Shown: positions 7,931 through 19,420 of the stretch, piece by piece | Layout: every line of letters begins with the position of its first letter | Numbering within the stretch: position 1 is the stretch's first letter | NCBI GenBank assembly: GCA_016219185.1 | Contig: JACRBZ010000041.1 | Span: 1-43,931, forward strand | Length of the DNA stretch: 43,931 nucleotides | Direction: 5' to 3' | Origin: Deltaproteobacteria bacterium | Lineage (GTDB): Bacteria > Desulfobacterota > Desulfobacteria > Desulfobacterales > Desulfatirhabdiaceae | The notes under the pieces: model-generated | Told to the model about the DNA's origin: nothing | Databases searched by the model: none | The model's input: only the letters and a program-made list of their open reading frames with translations | Translations under genes and position numbers: made by a program

Positions 7931-9175
7931 TTGAATAGAAGGGTTGTGGTAACAGGTGTGGGTCTGGTGACACCTTTAGGGATTGGTCGAGATGAGACCT
8001 GGTCGGCATTGTGTGCCGGTAAATCAGGAATTGGAGAAATTACCCGTTTTGACGCATCCTGTTTTGAAACCCGAATTGCCGGTGAAGTCAGAAATTTTCA
8101 TCCTGAAGACTTTCTGCCCAAAAAAGAAGCAAGACGAATCGAGCGATTCATTGCTTATTCCGTGGCTGCAACCCGCATGGCAACAGAAGATTCGGGTCTG
8201 ATCATCAACAGCTCGAATTCAGAGCGCGTGGGCGTGCTGACAGGTTGCGGCTTGGGGGGGCTTTCGGTTCTTGAGACAACTTCTCGAATTATTGAACAGA
8301 AAGGCCCCGGACGGGTCAGTCCGTTTTTTATTCCCATGATGATCGGTAACATGGCGCCGGGAATGATTGCCATATACTTTGGCGCCAAGGGACCGAACGC
8401 ATCGGTTGCCACGGCCTGCGCCGCCGGCTCGCATGCCATCGGCGATGCTTTTAAAATCATCCAGAGAGGCGCCGCGGACGCCATGATCACCGGCGGAATG
8501 GAGTCGGTCATTACGCCCACCTGCATTGCCGGATTCAACGCCATGAAAGCCCTTTCCACGCGAAACGATGCTCCGGAAAAAGCTTCAAGACCTTTTGATC
8601 GCGACAGGGATGGTTTTGTCGTTGGTGAAGGCAGCGGAATTCTGATACTGGAAGCGCTCGATCTCGCCCTGGAAAGAGGCGCCAGAATCTACGCGGAAAT
8701 TGTGGGATATGGCATGAGCGGCGATGCGTATCACATGACGGCACCCGCTCCCGGCGGTGAAGGCATGGCCCGCTGTATGCAGGCTGCGCTTAAGGATGCG
8801 GGCATTTCCGGTTCGGAAATCAATTACATCAATGCTCACGGCACCTCAACACAGATGAACGACCTGTATGAAACAATGGCCATCAAGTCGGTGTTCAAGG
8901 ATCATGCTTACCGGATCGCGATCAGTTCCACCAAGTCCATGACCGGTCATCTTCTGGGAGGGGGCGGCGGTATCGAAGCAGTATTCAGTGCCCTGGCCAT
9001 TCAACAGGGAGTGATTCCGCCCACCCTGAACCTGGACAACCCTTCACCGGAATGCGATCTGGATTATGTTCCCAATCAGGCGCGAAAACAGAACGTGGCT
9101 TATGCCATGTCCAATTCATTCGGATTTGGGGGAACCAATGCCTGTCTGATCCTGAAACAGATGCCCAAGGACTAA
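7931..9175 (+). CDS. fabF: 3-oxoacyl-[ACP] synthase II
   Basis: Condensing enzyme that elongates acyl-ACP with malonyl-ACP. The TTG at 7931 is chosen as start: GGAGG lies five bases upstream, the protein begins [16 protein letters not shown] like other FabF proteins, and it is 414 residues long. With this start the active site falls at Cys163 ([10 protein letters not shown]), His303 (NAHGTSTQ) and His340 (TGHLLGG), exactly the E. coli FabF numbering. An ATG at 7883 would add 16 residues with no family support. The usual LGAAG segment after the second histidine reads LGGGGG. The stop overlaps that of the convergent kinase gene. Confidence 0.95.
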   Translation: MNRRVVVTGVGLVTPLGIGRDETWSALCAGKSGIGEITRFDASCFETRIAGEVRNFHPEDFLPKKEARRIERFIAYSVAATRMATEDSGLIINSSNSERVGVLTGCGLGGLSVLETTSRIIEQKGPGRVSPFFIPMMIGNMAPGMIAIYFGAKGPNASVATACAAGSHAIGDAFKIIQRGAADAMITGGMESVITPTCIAGFNAMKALSTRNDAPEKASRPFDRDRDGFVVGEGSGILILEALDLALERGARIYAEIVGYGMSGDAYHMTAPAPGGEGMARCMQAALKDAGISGSEINYINAHGTSTQMNDLYETMAIKSVFKDHAYRIAISSTKSMTGHLLGGGGGIEAVFSALAIQQGVIPPTLNLDNPSPECDLDYVPNQARKQNVAYAMSNSFGFGGTNACLILKQMPKD

Positions 9176-11787
9176 AACCGTACTGTCCCTGCCTTGACCC
9201 TCTGGACCCACTTTTCAACCACATCCAGCAACTCCTGCGGCTTGACCGGCTTGGATATGTAGTCATCCATGCCGGCTTCCAAGCATTTTTCCCGATCTCC
9301 CTTCATGGCATGCGCGGTCATGGCAACCACAGGAACCCGGTGATTCATGATTTTCGAGGCAGGATTACGGATCTGAGCCGTGGCATCAAATCCATCCATT
9401 TCCGGCATCACCACATCCATCAGAACCAGATCATAATCAATCATGCCGAGCGCTTTCAGGGCTTCAAAGCCATTTGAGACCGTATTCGAATGATACCCAA
9501 ATTTTTCCAGCATTTTCTGTGCAATTTTCTGATTTACCGGATTGTCTTCAACTATCAGGATGCGAATGCCGTGTTTTTTCTCCTCTGATAGTGAATGCCG
9601 GGTTACTATGGGCTTGGCGGGTTTTTTGACAACTGTCAGCGGCGTTCCCAAAACCGTCGACAGACAGTCGTGCAGTTGAAGCCGTTTAACCGGTTTTATA
9701 AGATAGGCCGAAAAACCGATATCCTGAAGCTGCTCCGCGTCTCCGCGCCTGCCAGCGGAGGTCAGCATCACCACGGCTGTACCGGTAATCCGTGGATCGG
9801 CCTTGATTTTTCTCCCCAGCGTTTTTCCGTCCATTCCCGGCATCATCATGTCGATAATCGCCAGGCGGAAAGGTGCTTTTTCCTCGGCGGCCAAAAGCAA
9901 CCGCAACAGCGCATCTTCGCCAGTCTCGACTTCATCAACAAAACACGCCCAATTTTTAAGCTGCTCCCTCAGGATATGTCGGTTTATCCGATTATCATCC
10001 ACAATCAGAATCCGCTGTCCCTGAATATCGACCGGAAGGATCGGATCCTTTATCAACTCTTCGGTCTGTTTTTCCAATACAGCGGTAAACCAGAAAGTGG
10101 ATCCAGCCCCTTCCCGGCTGTCAACACCGATTTGACCGTTCATCATTTCCGCTATCCGTTTGGAAATAACCAAACCCAGGCCGGTGCCGCCAAAGCGACG
10201 GGTGGTCGAAGCATCCACCTGTGAAAAAGATTGAAACAGCAGGTGCTGTTTATCCTCGGAAATGCCGATCCCGCTATCCGTAATCATAAAACGGACCGTG
10301 ACCGACCTGTCATCTTCCCTGTCGAGAACGGCCTGGATAATTACCTGCCCTTTTTCAGTGAATTTAATGGCGTTTCCGGCAAGGTTCATCAGCACCTGGC
10401 GAAGTCTTCCCGGATCCCCTTTTAACAGGGATGGAACGTCATGATTCACCAGACAGGCCAGTTCCAGTCCTTTTTCAAAAGCCCTGTTGGCCAGCAGGTC
10501 AGACACCTCGTCCACCATGATCCGAAGATCAAAATCCAGGATTTCAAGATCCATTTTCCTGGCCTCGATCTTGGAGAAATCCAAAACATCATTGATGATG
10601 GTCATCAGGGAATCGGCGCTGCTGCGAATGGTTTCCGCATAATCCCGCTGCTCCACCGACAACCGGGTATCCAAAAGGAGCCCTACCATTCCGATAATGC
10701 CGTTCATAGGGGTTCGAATCTCATGGCTGGTATTGGCCAGAAATTCGCTTTTGGCCATGTTGGCTGTTTCCGCAGCAATCTTGGCCTTCAGAATTTCCTC
10801 TTTTGCGCAAACCTGTTCCGTGATATCCGAAAAACTTTCCAGAAGATATTCCCGCTGATTGATCTGAATGGGCGTTACTTTTTTCAGAATCGGGATAAGA
10901 TCGCCACCTGCCCGTATCAGAATCTGCTCTGTATTGTCCGTTTTACTTTCGGTTTCGGCAAGCGTGCACTTGCCCGACGGCGCTGAGCAGATAAATTGCT
11001 GGCAGGTGTTTCCAATGATGCGCTCCTTGGGAAGACCGATCAGGTCCGCCGCATATTGATTGACATCTGAAATGACAGATGTCTGGGCATCTATGATCAC
11101 CACTCCGGTCTGAACCGTATTCAACACCAACTTCAGCCGCTGTTCGGATTCAAACAGTAGCTTCTCAGCCTGCCTGCGTTCGAGAATGTCTTTTTCCAGT
11201 TTTCGCTGAAGCGTGACAAGTTGCGTGTTCACAAACTCCAGCTCGCGATTCTTATAAGTTGCGTTTTCGTAGGTTGAAAACAGAAGATCAATGATCTGCT
11301 GGCGCTGAGCGGTAATAACGTGTTTTTTTCCGGCAAAGTGGATCTCAACGCCTTTTTGGGCATCCCGTTCGTCTCTTAGTTTTTTATTGAGCAGCACCGT
11401 ATGAATACGGGTAATCAAAAGCTCTTCACTGAATGGTTTTGTAACAAAATTATCCGCTCCGCATTCCAGCGCCAGAATCACATCTTCAGGGTCGGAAAGA
11501 GCCGTCAGCAGAATGATTGGAATGCCCCGCAGATGATCCTGATCTTTAATATGCCTGCATAGCTCATACCCGTTCATATTCGGCATGATAATATCGCTGA
11601 CGACAATCTGTGGCGTAAAAGAAGTACCAAGAATGCGAACAGCGTCCTGGCCATCCCGGGCAACCGTGGTGCGATACCCGTTTTTTTCAAGAATGTTTCT
11701 CAAACAGACAGCCTGGGTCTTACTGTCTTCAACAATCAGGATGTCAATAGAATCATTCATCATCGTTTCGGGCTGTTTCGGTGTCAT
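9172..11787 (-). CDS. hybrid histidine kinase REC-PAS-HisKA-HATPase-REC-REC
   Basis: 871 residues, no membrane segment. Domains in order: receiver (about 15-130, phosphoacceptor in [14 protein letters not shown]), coiled coil (about 165-220), PAS (about 222-340), HisKA with [15 protein letters not shown] (about 350-420), HATPase with N box [13 protein letters not shown] and G box [13 protein letters not shown] (about 465-580), then two receivers with [11 protein letters not shown] and [11 protein letters not shown]. The soluble kinase probably starts a phosphorelay from a cytoplasmic signal. The PAS carries a C-x4-C-x6-C cluster ([13 protein letters not shown]), suggesting redox or metal sensing. 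No HPt or output gene is adjacent, so the partner is unknown. The start has no strong ribosome site; an in-frame ATG at 11763 is an alternative. Confidence 0.93.
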   Translation of the reverse strand: MTPKQPETMMNDSIDILIVEDSKTQAVCLRNILEKNGYRTTVARDGQDAVRILGTSFTPQIVVSDIIMPNMNGYELCRHIKDQDHLRGIPIILLTALSDPEDVILALECGADNFVTKPFSEELLITRIHTVLLNKKLRDERDAQKGVEIHFAGKKHVITAQRQQIIDLLFSTYENATYKNRELEFVNTQLVTLQRKLEKDILERRQAEKLLFESEQRLKLVLNTVQTGVVIIDAQTSVISDVNQYAADLIGLPKERIIGNTCQQFICSAPSGKCTLAETESKTDNTEQILIRAGGDLIPILKKVTPIQINQREYLLESFSDITEQVCAKEEILKAKIAAETANMAKSEFLANTSHEIRTPMNGIIGMVGLLLDTRLSVEQRDYAETIRSSADSLMTIINDVLDFSKIEARKMDLEILDFDLRIMVDEVSDLLANRAFEKGLELACLVNHDVPSLLKGDPGRLRQVLMNLAGNAIKFTEKGQVIIQAVLDREDDRSVTVRFMITDSGIGISEDKQHLLFQSFSQVDASTTRRFGGTGLGLVISKRIAEMMNGQIGVDSREGAGSTFWFTAVLEKQTEELIKDPILPVDIQGQRILIVDDNRINRHILREQLKNWACFVDEVETGEDALLRLLLAAEEKAPFRLAIIDMMMPGMDGKTLGRKIKADPRITGTAVVMLTSAGRRGDAEQLQDIGFSAYLIKPVKRLQLHDCLSTVLGTPLTVVKKPAKPIVTRHSLSEEKKHGIRILIVEDNPVNQKIAQKMLEKFGYHSNTVSNGFEALKALGMIDYDLVLMDVVMPEMDGFDATAQIRNPASKIMNHRVPVVAMTAHAMKGDREKCLEAGMDDYISKPVKPQELLDVVEKWVQRVKAGTVRF

Positions 11788-11925
11788 GGACGGAAAGAGG
11801 ATATTTTTGATTTGATAGTTTTTAAATTATCCATTATGAAATGAATTAAATACAATTCTTATCACATAAATCAATTTACATAAAAATTCAATTGATTTGA
11901 CATCAACACAGAAAGGAAGATGATC

Positions 11926-13881
<1,956 letters not shown>

Positions 13882-13908
13882 ATTTTCTATTTCATAAAAA
13901 AGACAAAA

Positions 13909-13945
13909 AAAATGGCTGACCGGGAACGCCCCGGTCAGCCATTTT
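13909..13945. terminator. 16-bp perfect hairpin, core copy 1
   Basis: Arms 13909-13924 and 13930-13945 are exact reverse complements around an AACGC loop, with the GC-rich part GGCTGACCGGG. On the plus strand only four T residues follow before AAAGGAGG; on the minus strand eight T residues follow. It is therefore a stronger terminator for minus-strand transcripts coming from the YchF-like gene than for the synthetase, but may act both ways. Confidence 0.75.
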
Positions 13946-13959
13946 AAAGGAGGAAAAAG

Positions 13960-13986
13960 ATGAAGAAATTATTAGGTTTGACTTAA
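13960..13986 (+). CDS. eight-codon ORF MKKLLGLT, copy 1
   Basis: A perfect AAAGGAGG (13946-13953) stands six bases before ATG, followed by codons for KKLLGLT and TAA. The ribosome site begins immediately after the hairpin. The peptide looks like the first residues of a signal peptide, so it may be a truncated remnant of an exported protein gene or a tiny leader peptide. Its exact preservation in both copies while flanks diverged is the argument that it is not random. Expression is unproven. Confidence 0.35.
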   Translation: MKKLLGLT

Positions 13987-14351
13987 TTTAATGCAAATAC
14001 TTTGCCAAACACAAATATTTTTTATATTTTTAACTTTTATGTTTATATTTCAAGTTTTTAAATAGAACAAATAAAGCCGTTATTGTTTTATTTTGCCGCT
14101 GGCACAATACGGGTTTCCGAAAAAAGTTCAAAAAAATAAACTTACTTTATTGCGGTTTATTTTAACTTTCTGATTTATAATGCAATACAGATTACCACAA
14201 TGTTCAAAAAAATAAACCCATCTGTTTTACTTTAATAAATCGATCTGTTAATAACAATGATCTGCTAAATAATCCTAGGATCTTGGATTTTTATGTCGAC
14301 TCGAAAAAAATTCTGGGGGATTAAAATTCTTGTTCCATTAAAAAGACAAAA

Positions 14352-14388
14352 AAAATGGCTGACCGGGAACGCCCCGGTCAGCCATTTT
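14352..14388. terminator. 16-bp perfect hairpin, core copy 2
   Basis: Identical in sequence to the hairpin at 13909-13945, with the same AACGC loop and the same eight T residues on the minus-strand side. It is the first strong hairpin met by minus-strand transcripts leaving the YchF-like gene. Confidence 0.75.
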
Positions 14389-14402
14389 AAAGGAGGAAAA
14401 AG

Positions 14403-14429
14403 ATGAAGAAATTATTAGGTTTGACTTAA
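14403..14429 (+). CDS. eight-codon ORF MKKLLGLT, copy 2
   Basis: Same ribosome site (AAAGGAGG at 14389-14396), spacing, codons and stop as copy 1. No open frame continues after the TAA. Confidence 0.35.
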   Translation: MKKLLGLT

Positions 14430-14812
14430 TTTAATGCAAACAGCCTGCCAATTTTCAATAATAAATTTTATTTTTTTGCATTTTTTATTTTATATTTATA
14501 TTTCAGTTTGTTATATCATACAGAAAAAACCTTTATCATTATCTTTACCGCTGACAGAATACGAATTTTCGCAAAAGTTCAAAACAATAAACCAACTTTT
14601 TTCCGGTTTTTATTAACTTTTTGATTTATAATGCAATAGAGATTACTGCCATATTCAAAATAATAAACCCGTACCTCCGAATTCAACGAACCAGATATTA
14701 TCTATTTGTTATCATAATATTTAAGCCGGTTTTATGCTTTTAAACTTCATCCTGACAGAGCAGCTCAATCCAGTGATTTTATGTCCGTAACCCCTGATTC
14801 CTAAGATTTTTT

Positions 14813-15847
14813 TCAGACATTAAACCGGAAGTTGATGATGTCCCCATCCTGAACTTCATAGGTTTTCCCTTCAAGTCGAAACGTTCCGCGTTTCCGGGCT
14901 TCTGCCTGGTTTCCCGCATCCATCAAATCCTTATAAGAGATGATTTCCGCACGAATAAACCCTTTTTTGATATCGGAATGTATGACTTCGGCTGCATCCA
15001 GAGCCGATGTTCCCCTGTGTATGGTCCAGGCCCTGACCTCGTCTTCGCCGACCGTAAAAAAAGACATCAGCCCCAGCAGGTTGTAGGACATCTGAATCAC
15101 ACGATCTGTTGCCGATGCGGTAATATTGAATTCCGTCAGAAATTCCCTGGCTTCTTCTTCGGTCATTCGAATCAATTCCTGCTCGAGTTTGGCCTTGATG
15201 ACCATGCAATGTTCCGCCGAAGTTATTGCTGAAATATCCGGCATCACATCGTCGTCATCCGCATTATTGAACAAAACCATCATGGGTTTGGCCGACATGA
15301 AAGCAAAACCTCTTAATGCCGGAGCTGCGGCAAGTTCAGGGATCTTTCGAAGCGGGGTTTCATTTTCCAGGTGTTTCAAACATTGCGTGATCAGGGATAA
15401 TTCTTCCATGTCAATTTTCTTGCCGCGCTTTTTATCAGCTTCCAGACGTTCCAGGCGCTTTTCCACCACAACCAGATCTGAAAGAATCAATTCCTGATTG
15501 ATCATTTGAAAATCGGACAACTGCTGCGGAGCCTCTCCGCCCATAACCGCAACGTTTCGGACAACAAGAATAATCGCATCACAGTCTCGAACCTGGGACC
15601 ATGCGGTCTGTTCTTTTCCGGTATCCTTTTTGGCAAGTGATTTTCCAGGCAGAAGATATTCTATCTGGGCATAAATGGTTTTGCGAGGGTGATACATCTG
15701 ACTTAATACATCCACGCGGGAATCCGGAACCTGAAGAGTGCCGATTCGGGGTTCTGCTTTTCCTGCCGTATTCGAAAGGCTTCGGGTCAGGGCTTCAAAA
15801 ACCGTGGCTTTCCCTGATCCCGGACAGCCGATAATGCCTATTTTCAT
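14813..15847 (-). CDS. YchF-like GTPase/ATPase (Obg-related)
   Basis: 344 residues, slightly shorter than YchF/OLA1 (about 363). The P-loop is GCPGSGKAT near the N-terminus, a helical coiled-coil insertion follows (about 130-170), and the C-terminus ends with the TGS-like DUF933 segment FRLEGKTYEVQDGDIINFRFNV. Classic YchF motifs are altered. The switch II DxPGL reads EYLLPGKS, and the base-specificity NxxE is replaced by LFNNADDDD. It is probably a diverged paralogue rather than the housekeeping YchF, and its nucleotide preference cannot be predicted. In the family, the protein associates with ribosomes and stress responses. It lies downstream of glgB on the same strand with an 83-base gap. 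Confidence 0.8.
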   Translation of the reverse strand: MKIGIIGCPGSGKATVFEALTRSLSNTAGKAEPRIGTLQVPDSRVDVLSQMYHPRKTIYAQIEYLLPGKSLAKKDTGKEQTAWSQVRDCDAIILVVRNVAVMGGEAPQQLSDFQMINQELILSDLVVVEKRLERLEADKKRGKKIDMEELSLITQCLKHLENETPLRKIPELAAAPALRGFAFMSAKPMMVLFNNADDDDVMPDISAITSAEHCMVIKAKLEQELIRMTEEEAREFLTEFNITASATDRVIQMSYNLLGLMSFFTVGEDEVRAWTIHRGTSALDAAEVIHSDIKKGFIRAEIISYKDLMDAGNQAEARKRGTFRLEGKTYEVQDGDIINFRFNV

Positions 15848-15930
15848 TTTGTCTCCCGATCTCTTTAATAATTTTTCACAAAAGGTTTTTCGGTTTGGTC
15901 TGTTGTTCCTGATAAGAAAGGAATGAACGA

Positions 15931-17961
15931 TCAGCGCATGTCAACCGACTGAAGCACCAGAGCGGTTCTGGAGGGTAAATACAGGCTGATGTAATGAGAT
16001 ATTGCGTTTTTCGTGGGTTGTATTTGCGTAAAATGTATCTGGCCGGGTTTTAACCGGTCATGTCCTCCAAATTCGAGCAAATCGCTGTGAAATATCATTT
16101 GATATTTTCCGGGCTTAAGGGGAATTTGATAATCAGTGAAAGAGCGCAGGGGATGAAAATTGAATACAAAAATCAGGCCGGCTCGCTCAATGGCCATAAT
16201 CTTATCATGGTCATGTTCATAGCAAAGATTTATAAGAGGACAATCAAAAAGGCGAAAAGCCTTAACCAGACCGATCATTTCCTGGTCAAACCGGGCCAGA
16301 AAATGGTATTGTAAATCCGGATTATCCATTAAATGCCACTGACGTCTGGCAAATCGATATGACCAGTTGTTTCCTTCACGGGGAAAATCAATCCACTCAG
16401 GATGTCCGAATTCATTTCCCATGAAATTCAGATACCCGCCGCCCGCGGTAATCATCGTGATAAAACGGATCAGCCGGTGAATGGCCATTCCCCTGTTTAC
16501 CCGAAGATTATCCTTGTGGCTTATGGACATTGCGTCATACATGTCCGATCCCACCAGCCTGAATATCAGTGTTTGATCTCCCACAAGGGCCTGATCGTGA
16601 GATTCCGCATAGCTGATGGTTTTTTCATCCGGCCTGCGGTTGGTTAGTTCAAACCATAAATGACCGATCGGCCAGGCTTCATCCGGATATTCCTTTGTCA
16701 ATCGAATCCAGTAATCGGGTATGCCCATTGCAAACCGATAGTCAAATCCGATTCCACCGGCCGAAACCGGGACAGCAAGCCCCGGCATTCCGCTAACATC
16801 TTCGGCAATGGTGATGGCAGCAGGATTGATATCATGAATCAGTGTGTTGGCCAACGACAGATAGATCAATGCATCTTCATCCACCGATTCATCAAAATAG
16901 AAAGGATAACCGGTAAAGGCCTTACCCAGACCATGATGATCATACATCATGCTGGTAACACCATCAAAACGAAACCCATCCAGTTGATATTCTTCCAACC
17001 AGAACCGGCAGTTGGACAGCAAAAATGCCAGAACCTCTGATTTCTGATAGTCAAAGCATCGGGAATTCCAGGCAGGATGAAGGCCTTTGGGGCCATCATG
17101 AAAATACTGGTGTGTGGAGCCGTCAAAACGACTGAGGCCTTCCACCTCGTTGATTACCGCATGGGAATGGATCATGTCCATGATGACCCCTAACCCACTA
17201 CCATGTGCCGTATCAATCAGTTCTTTAAACTCATCCGGGGTACCAAATCGAGAAGATACGGCAAAAAAACTAGAAACCTGATATCCGAAGGACCCGTAAT
17301 AGGGATGTTCCTGAATGGCCATCAACTGAAGGGTAGTGTAACCCGCCTTTACAATTCTGGGAATAATGTTATCGGTAAATTCCCTGAATGAGCCGACCTT
17401 TTCCGCGTCCTGAGCCATACCCACATGGGCTTCATATATCAGAAGGGACGAATTTTCAACGCACTTGGGAGATTTCCATTGGTAGGCGAATTCCGGATAC
17501 CAAACCTGGGCATTAAATATCAGCGTGACCGGGTCTTGAACAACCCTGCGGGCATAGGCTGGAATTCGATCTCCCTGCCCGTCTTTCCAGTGAATTCGAA
17601 GTCGGTACAAATGTTCGTGATGCAGAACATCTTCCGGAAGATAAAGTATCCATATGCCTTCCGGGCTGATTCGGGTAAGCTGAAATTCTTTTTTTTCTTT
17701 CCATCCAGTGACATCTCCAATAAAAAATATTTGAGATGCAAACGGAGCCCATTCCCGAAACACCCAATGGTCTTTTTCATGATGAAGCCCGAAATAGGTG
17801 TGTGTAGCTGCAAAATCATAAAGAGATTGATGATTCTTTATGATATTATTTTTTTTTTCAATCCGCTGATTAAACCGACGGAGAAGTACAGGTTGATAAG
17901 GCTTCAGCAGCGGATCTGACTGAAGCCATTTATGAAAAGCATATTTTTCATCTTTTTTCAT
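15931..17961 (-). CDS. glgB: 1,4-alpha-glucan branching enzyme, eukaryote-type (GH13_8)
   Basis: 676 residues: N-terminal CBM48-like domain (about 60-165, HWVFREWAPFASQIFFIGDVTGW), GH13 catalytic barrel and C-terminal beta domain. The nucleophile is Asp333 in DGFRFDGVTSMMYDHHG, the acid/base Glu387 in AEDVSGMPG, and the third carboxylate Asp456 in YAESHDQALVGD. These motifs and GNEFGHPEWIDFPREGNNWS are those of eukaryotic and plant branching enzymes (subfamily GH13_8), not the usual bacterial GH13_9. It transfers glucan segments to form alpha-1,6 branches in glycogen. No glgA, glgC or glgP lies nearby. The ribosome site (GGCAAG) is weak. Confidence 0.93.
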   Translation of the reverse strand: MKKDEKYAFHKWLQSDPLLKPYQPVLLRRFNQRIEKKNNIIKNHQSLYDFAATHTYFGLHHEKDHWVFREWAPFASQIFFIGDVTGWKEKKEFQLTRISPEGIWILYLPEDVLHHEHLYRLRIHWKDGQGDRIPAYARRVVQDPVTLIFNAQVWYPEFAYQWKSPKCVENSSLLIYEAHVGMAQDAEKVGSFREFTDNIIPRIVKAGYTTLQLMAIQEHPYYGSFGYQVSSFFAVSSRFGTPDEFKELIDTAHGSGLGVIMDMIHSHAVINEVEGLSRFDGSTHQYFHDGPKGLHPAWNSRCFDYQKSEVLAFLLSNCRFWLEEYQLDGFRFDGVTSMMYDHHGLGKAFTGYPFYFDESVDEDALIYLSLANTLIHDINPAAITIAEDVSGMPGLAVPVSAGGIGFDYRFAMGIPDYWIRLTKEYPDEAWPIGHLWFELTNRRPDEKTISYAESHDQALVGDQTLIFRLVGSDMYDAMSISHKDNLRVNRGMAIHRLIRFITMITAGGGYLNFMGNEFGHPEWIDFPREGNNWSYRFARRQWHLMDNPDLQYHFLARFDQEMIGLVKAFRLFDCPLINLCYEHDHDKIMAIERAGLIFVFNFHPLRSFTDYQIPLKPGKYQMIFHSDLLEFGGHDRLKPGQIHFTQIQPTKNAISHYISLYLPSRTALVLQSVDMR

Positions 17962-18061
17962 CTTGCCATATTGATCTCAATACATACTTTGATTGGCCAG
18001 AAGCTGCGTTTCAACGGGTTCCCAATCTTCAGCTTAGGAACCCACCCAAACCTTTTCCATC

Positions 18062-18691
18062 CTATGTGGACTTCTTTTTGTTATCAGACATGCCTTTGTA
18101 ATGAGACATGACCTTTTTTACATATCCCTTGGTTTCTGAAATCGGTGGAATGCCGTTATATTTATCAACCAGGTTGGGTCCGGCATTATAGGCGGCAAGT
18201 GCCAGTTCTATTTTATTGAATTTTTCAAGCATTTGTTTGAAATAAAGCGCGCCCCCCATGATATTTTCTTCAGGATCAAACGGATTTCTAATATTCAGAA
18301 AGAAAAAATTCTGGGGCATGATCTGCATCAGACCTTTTGCTCCTTTTTGGGAAACCGCATAACAGTCAAAATTGGACTCGACTTTGATGATGGATTTCAA
18401 CAACGAAAAATCAACATCATGCAATAGTGAAGCCTTTAGAATGAGATCATCATATTGATCGGGATCGATGTTTGTAGAAAATTTCTCGCCCAGACCGGAA
18501 TTAAAATATTTATTGGGAGTGCTTTTCAGGTAAAGACGATATTTCGGAGACACGGGAACATTGGTAAAATGGCGAACACCGCTGTTGTCTTTAAAAACAT
18601 AAATATCGGCTCCGGCAGAGGGGATACAGATGAATATTGTAATGATTGTATAAAATAACCTAATCCATATATTCTTCTGTTGATACATCAT
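18062..18691 (-). CDS. exported lytic transglycosylase (SLT domain, DUF4124 N-terminus)
   Basis: 209 residues. ATG at 18691 is chosen because AAAGGAG ends five bases upstream and a signal peptide follows at once (IWIRLFYTIITIFICIPSAGA). After cleavage comes a DUF4124-like stretch (DIYVFKDNSGVRHFTNVP), then the SLT domain with catalytic Glu105 in KVESNFD, AVSQKGAKGLMQIMP and LALAAYNAGPNLVDKY. It cleaves peptidoglycan glycan strands in the periplasm, forming 1,6-anhydro ends. The open frame extends 17 codons upstream but without signal-peptide character. The tail is lysine-rich. Confidence 0.92.
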   Translation of the reverse strand: MMYQQKNIWIRLFYTIITIFICIPSAGADIYVFKDNSGVRHFTNVPVSPKYRLYLKSTPNKYFNSGLGEKFSTNIDPDQYDDLILKASLLHDVDFSLLKSIIKVESNFDCYAVSQKGAKGLMQIMPQNFFFLNIRNPFDPEENIMGGALYFKQMLEKFNKIELALAAYNAGPNLVDKYNGIPPISETKGYVKKVMSHYKGMSDNKKKST

Positions 18692-18855
18692 GATTTCTCC
18701 TTTCGCTAACAGGTTACAGCCTCGTAAAATTCTCCAAGTCATGTTTCGCTGCCCCTTTCTTCATTACTAGATCTGTTCGATCCCGTTATTCAGGAGTCAA
18801 GCGCATCCTTGAAATTATAACAAGGCCTTCAACGTCTGGACCTTTTACGGTTCCA

Positions 18856-19245
18856 TCAACTATTCACCCATTTACGTTTATCCAGAGAATCGGCGTAGGT
18901 TTTAAGAACAAATCGTTCTGCAAACTGACGGTGAGAAAAATAGGGTCTGGTAATTTGCAAAAACGATTCATACAACGCTGTAACGGTTTCCTCCTTTTGT
19001 TCCTCTCCGACAAAATTTCGAATTAGTTTTTTTTCATAATTAATATTTTCGCCGACTACCTGTAGAATTTCGGATCTTTTTTCCGGATCCATTCGGGTAA
19101 ATTGAACCTGGTCCGTCAAAATTTGAATCCTGGCCGTCAAAACGACTTGCCATCTATCTCCAGCAATTTTTCTTGATTCATCATAAAAAGAAATTAATAG
19201 ATCGTTTTCAAGAGAAACTGTGTTGAGTAATTTTTTTTCTGTCAT
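18856..19245 (-). CDS. hypothetical protein, 129 aa
   Basis: Not recognised. A soluble, highly charged, mostly helical protein without signal peptide, membrane segment or cysteine. Notable segments are FYDESRKIAGDRWQVVLTARIQI and RPYFSHRQFAERFVLKTYADSL. The ATG at 19245 is chosen over an upstream TTG at 19263; neither has a clear ribosome site. It lies between the endonuclease-Q-like gene and the transglycosylase gene on the same strand, with gaps of 175 and 164 bases, so it is probably its own unit. Confidence 0.6.
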   Translation of the reverse strand: MTEKKLLNTVSLENDLLISFYDESRKIAGDRWQVVLTARIQILTDQVQFTRMDPEKRSEILQVVGENINYEKKLIRNFVGEEQKEETVTALYESFLQITRPYFSHRQFAERFVLKTYADSLDKRKWVNS

Positions 19246-19420
19246 TTTCGCAGTCACAACCAAAACAAGTTATGAGTAATTTTTATTATAACCCATTTTT
19301 ATTAAAAGCTTTTATTATCATTTCTCAAACGAGTTCAAAATGGTCCTGATTCTTATTAAATCATAAATACCGATATTTTCGTAAAAAGTCAAATCACACC
19401 TTCTTTTTTTCATTTTATCA

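Larger units (their letters stand above)
14281..14670 (+). repeat. tandem duplication, copy 2
   Basis: Homologous to 13838 onward. It starts with a decayed, non-coding copy of the synthetase 3' end (CTTGGATTTTTATG is still recognisable), then the 101-base identical core at 14340-14440, then diverged AT-rich DNA still carrying TTCAAAA-AATAAAC elements. The homology fades after about 14670. This shows the duplication arose from the gene 3' end and its downstream region. Confidence 0.9.
13882..14812 (+). other. 931-bp non-coding region between convergent genes
   Basis: Very AT-rich. Apart from the two repeat copies with their hairpins and eight-codon ORFs nothing convincing is seen. The stretch 14671-14812 holds no recognisable element. 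Confidence 0.6.

Noticed and set aside
14434..14616. 60-codon ORF after the second repeat core
   Set aside because: Low-complexity, AT-driven Phe/Ile/Tyr composition; not preserved in the first repeat copy and without a ribosome site.
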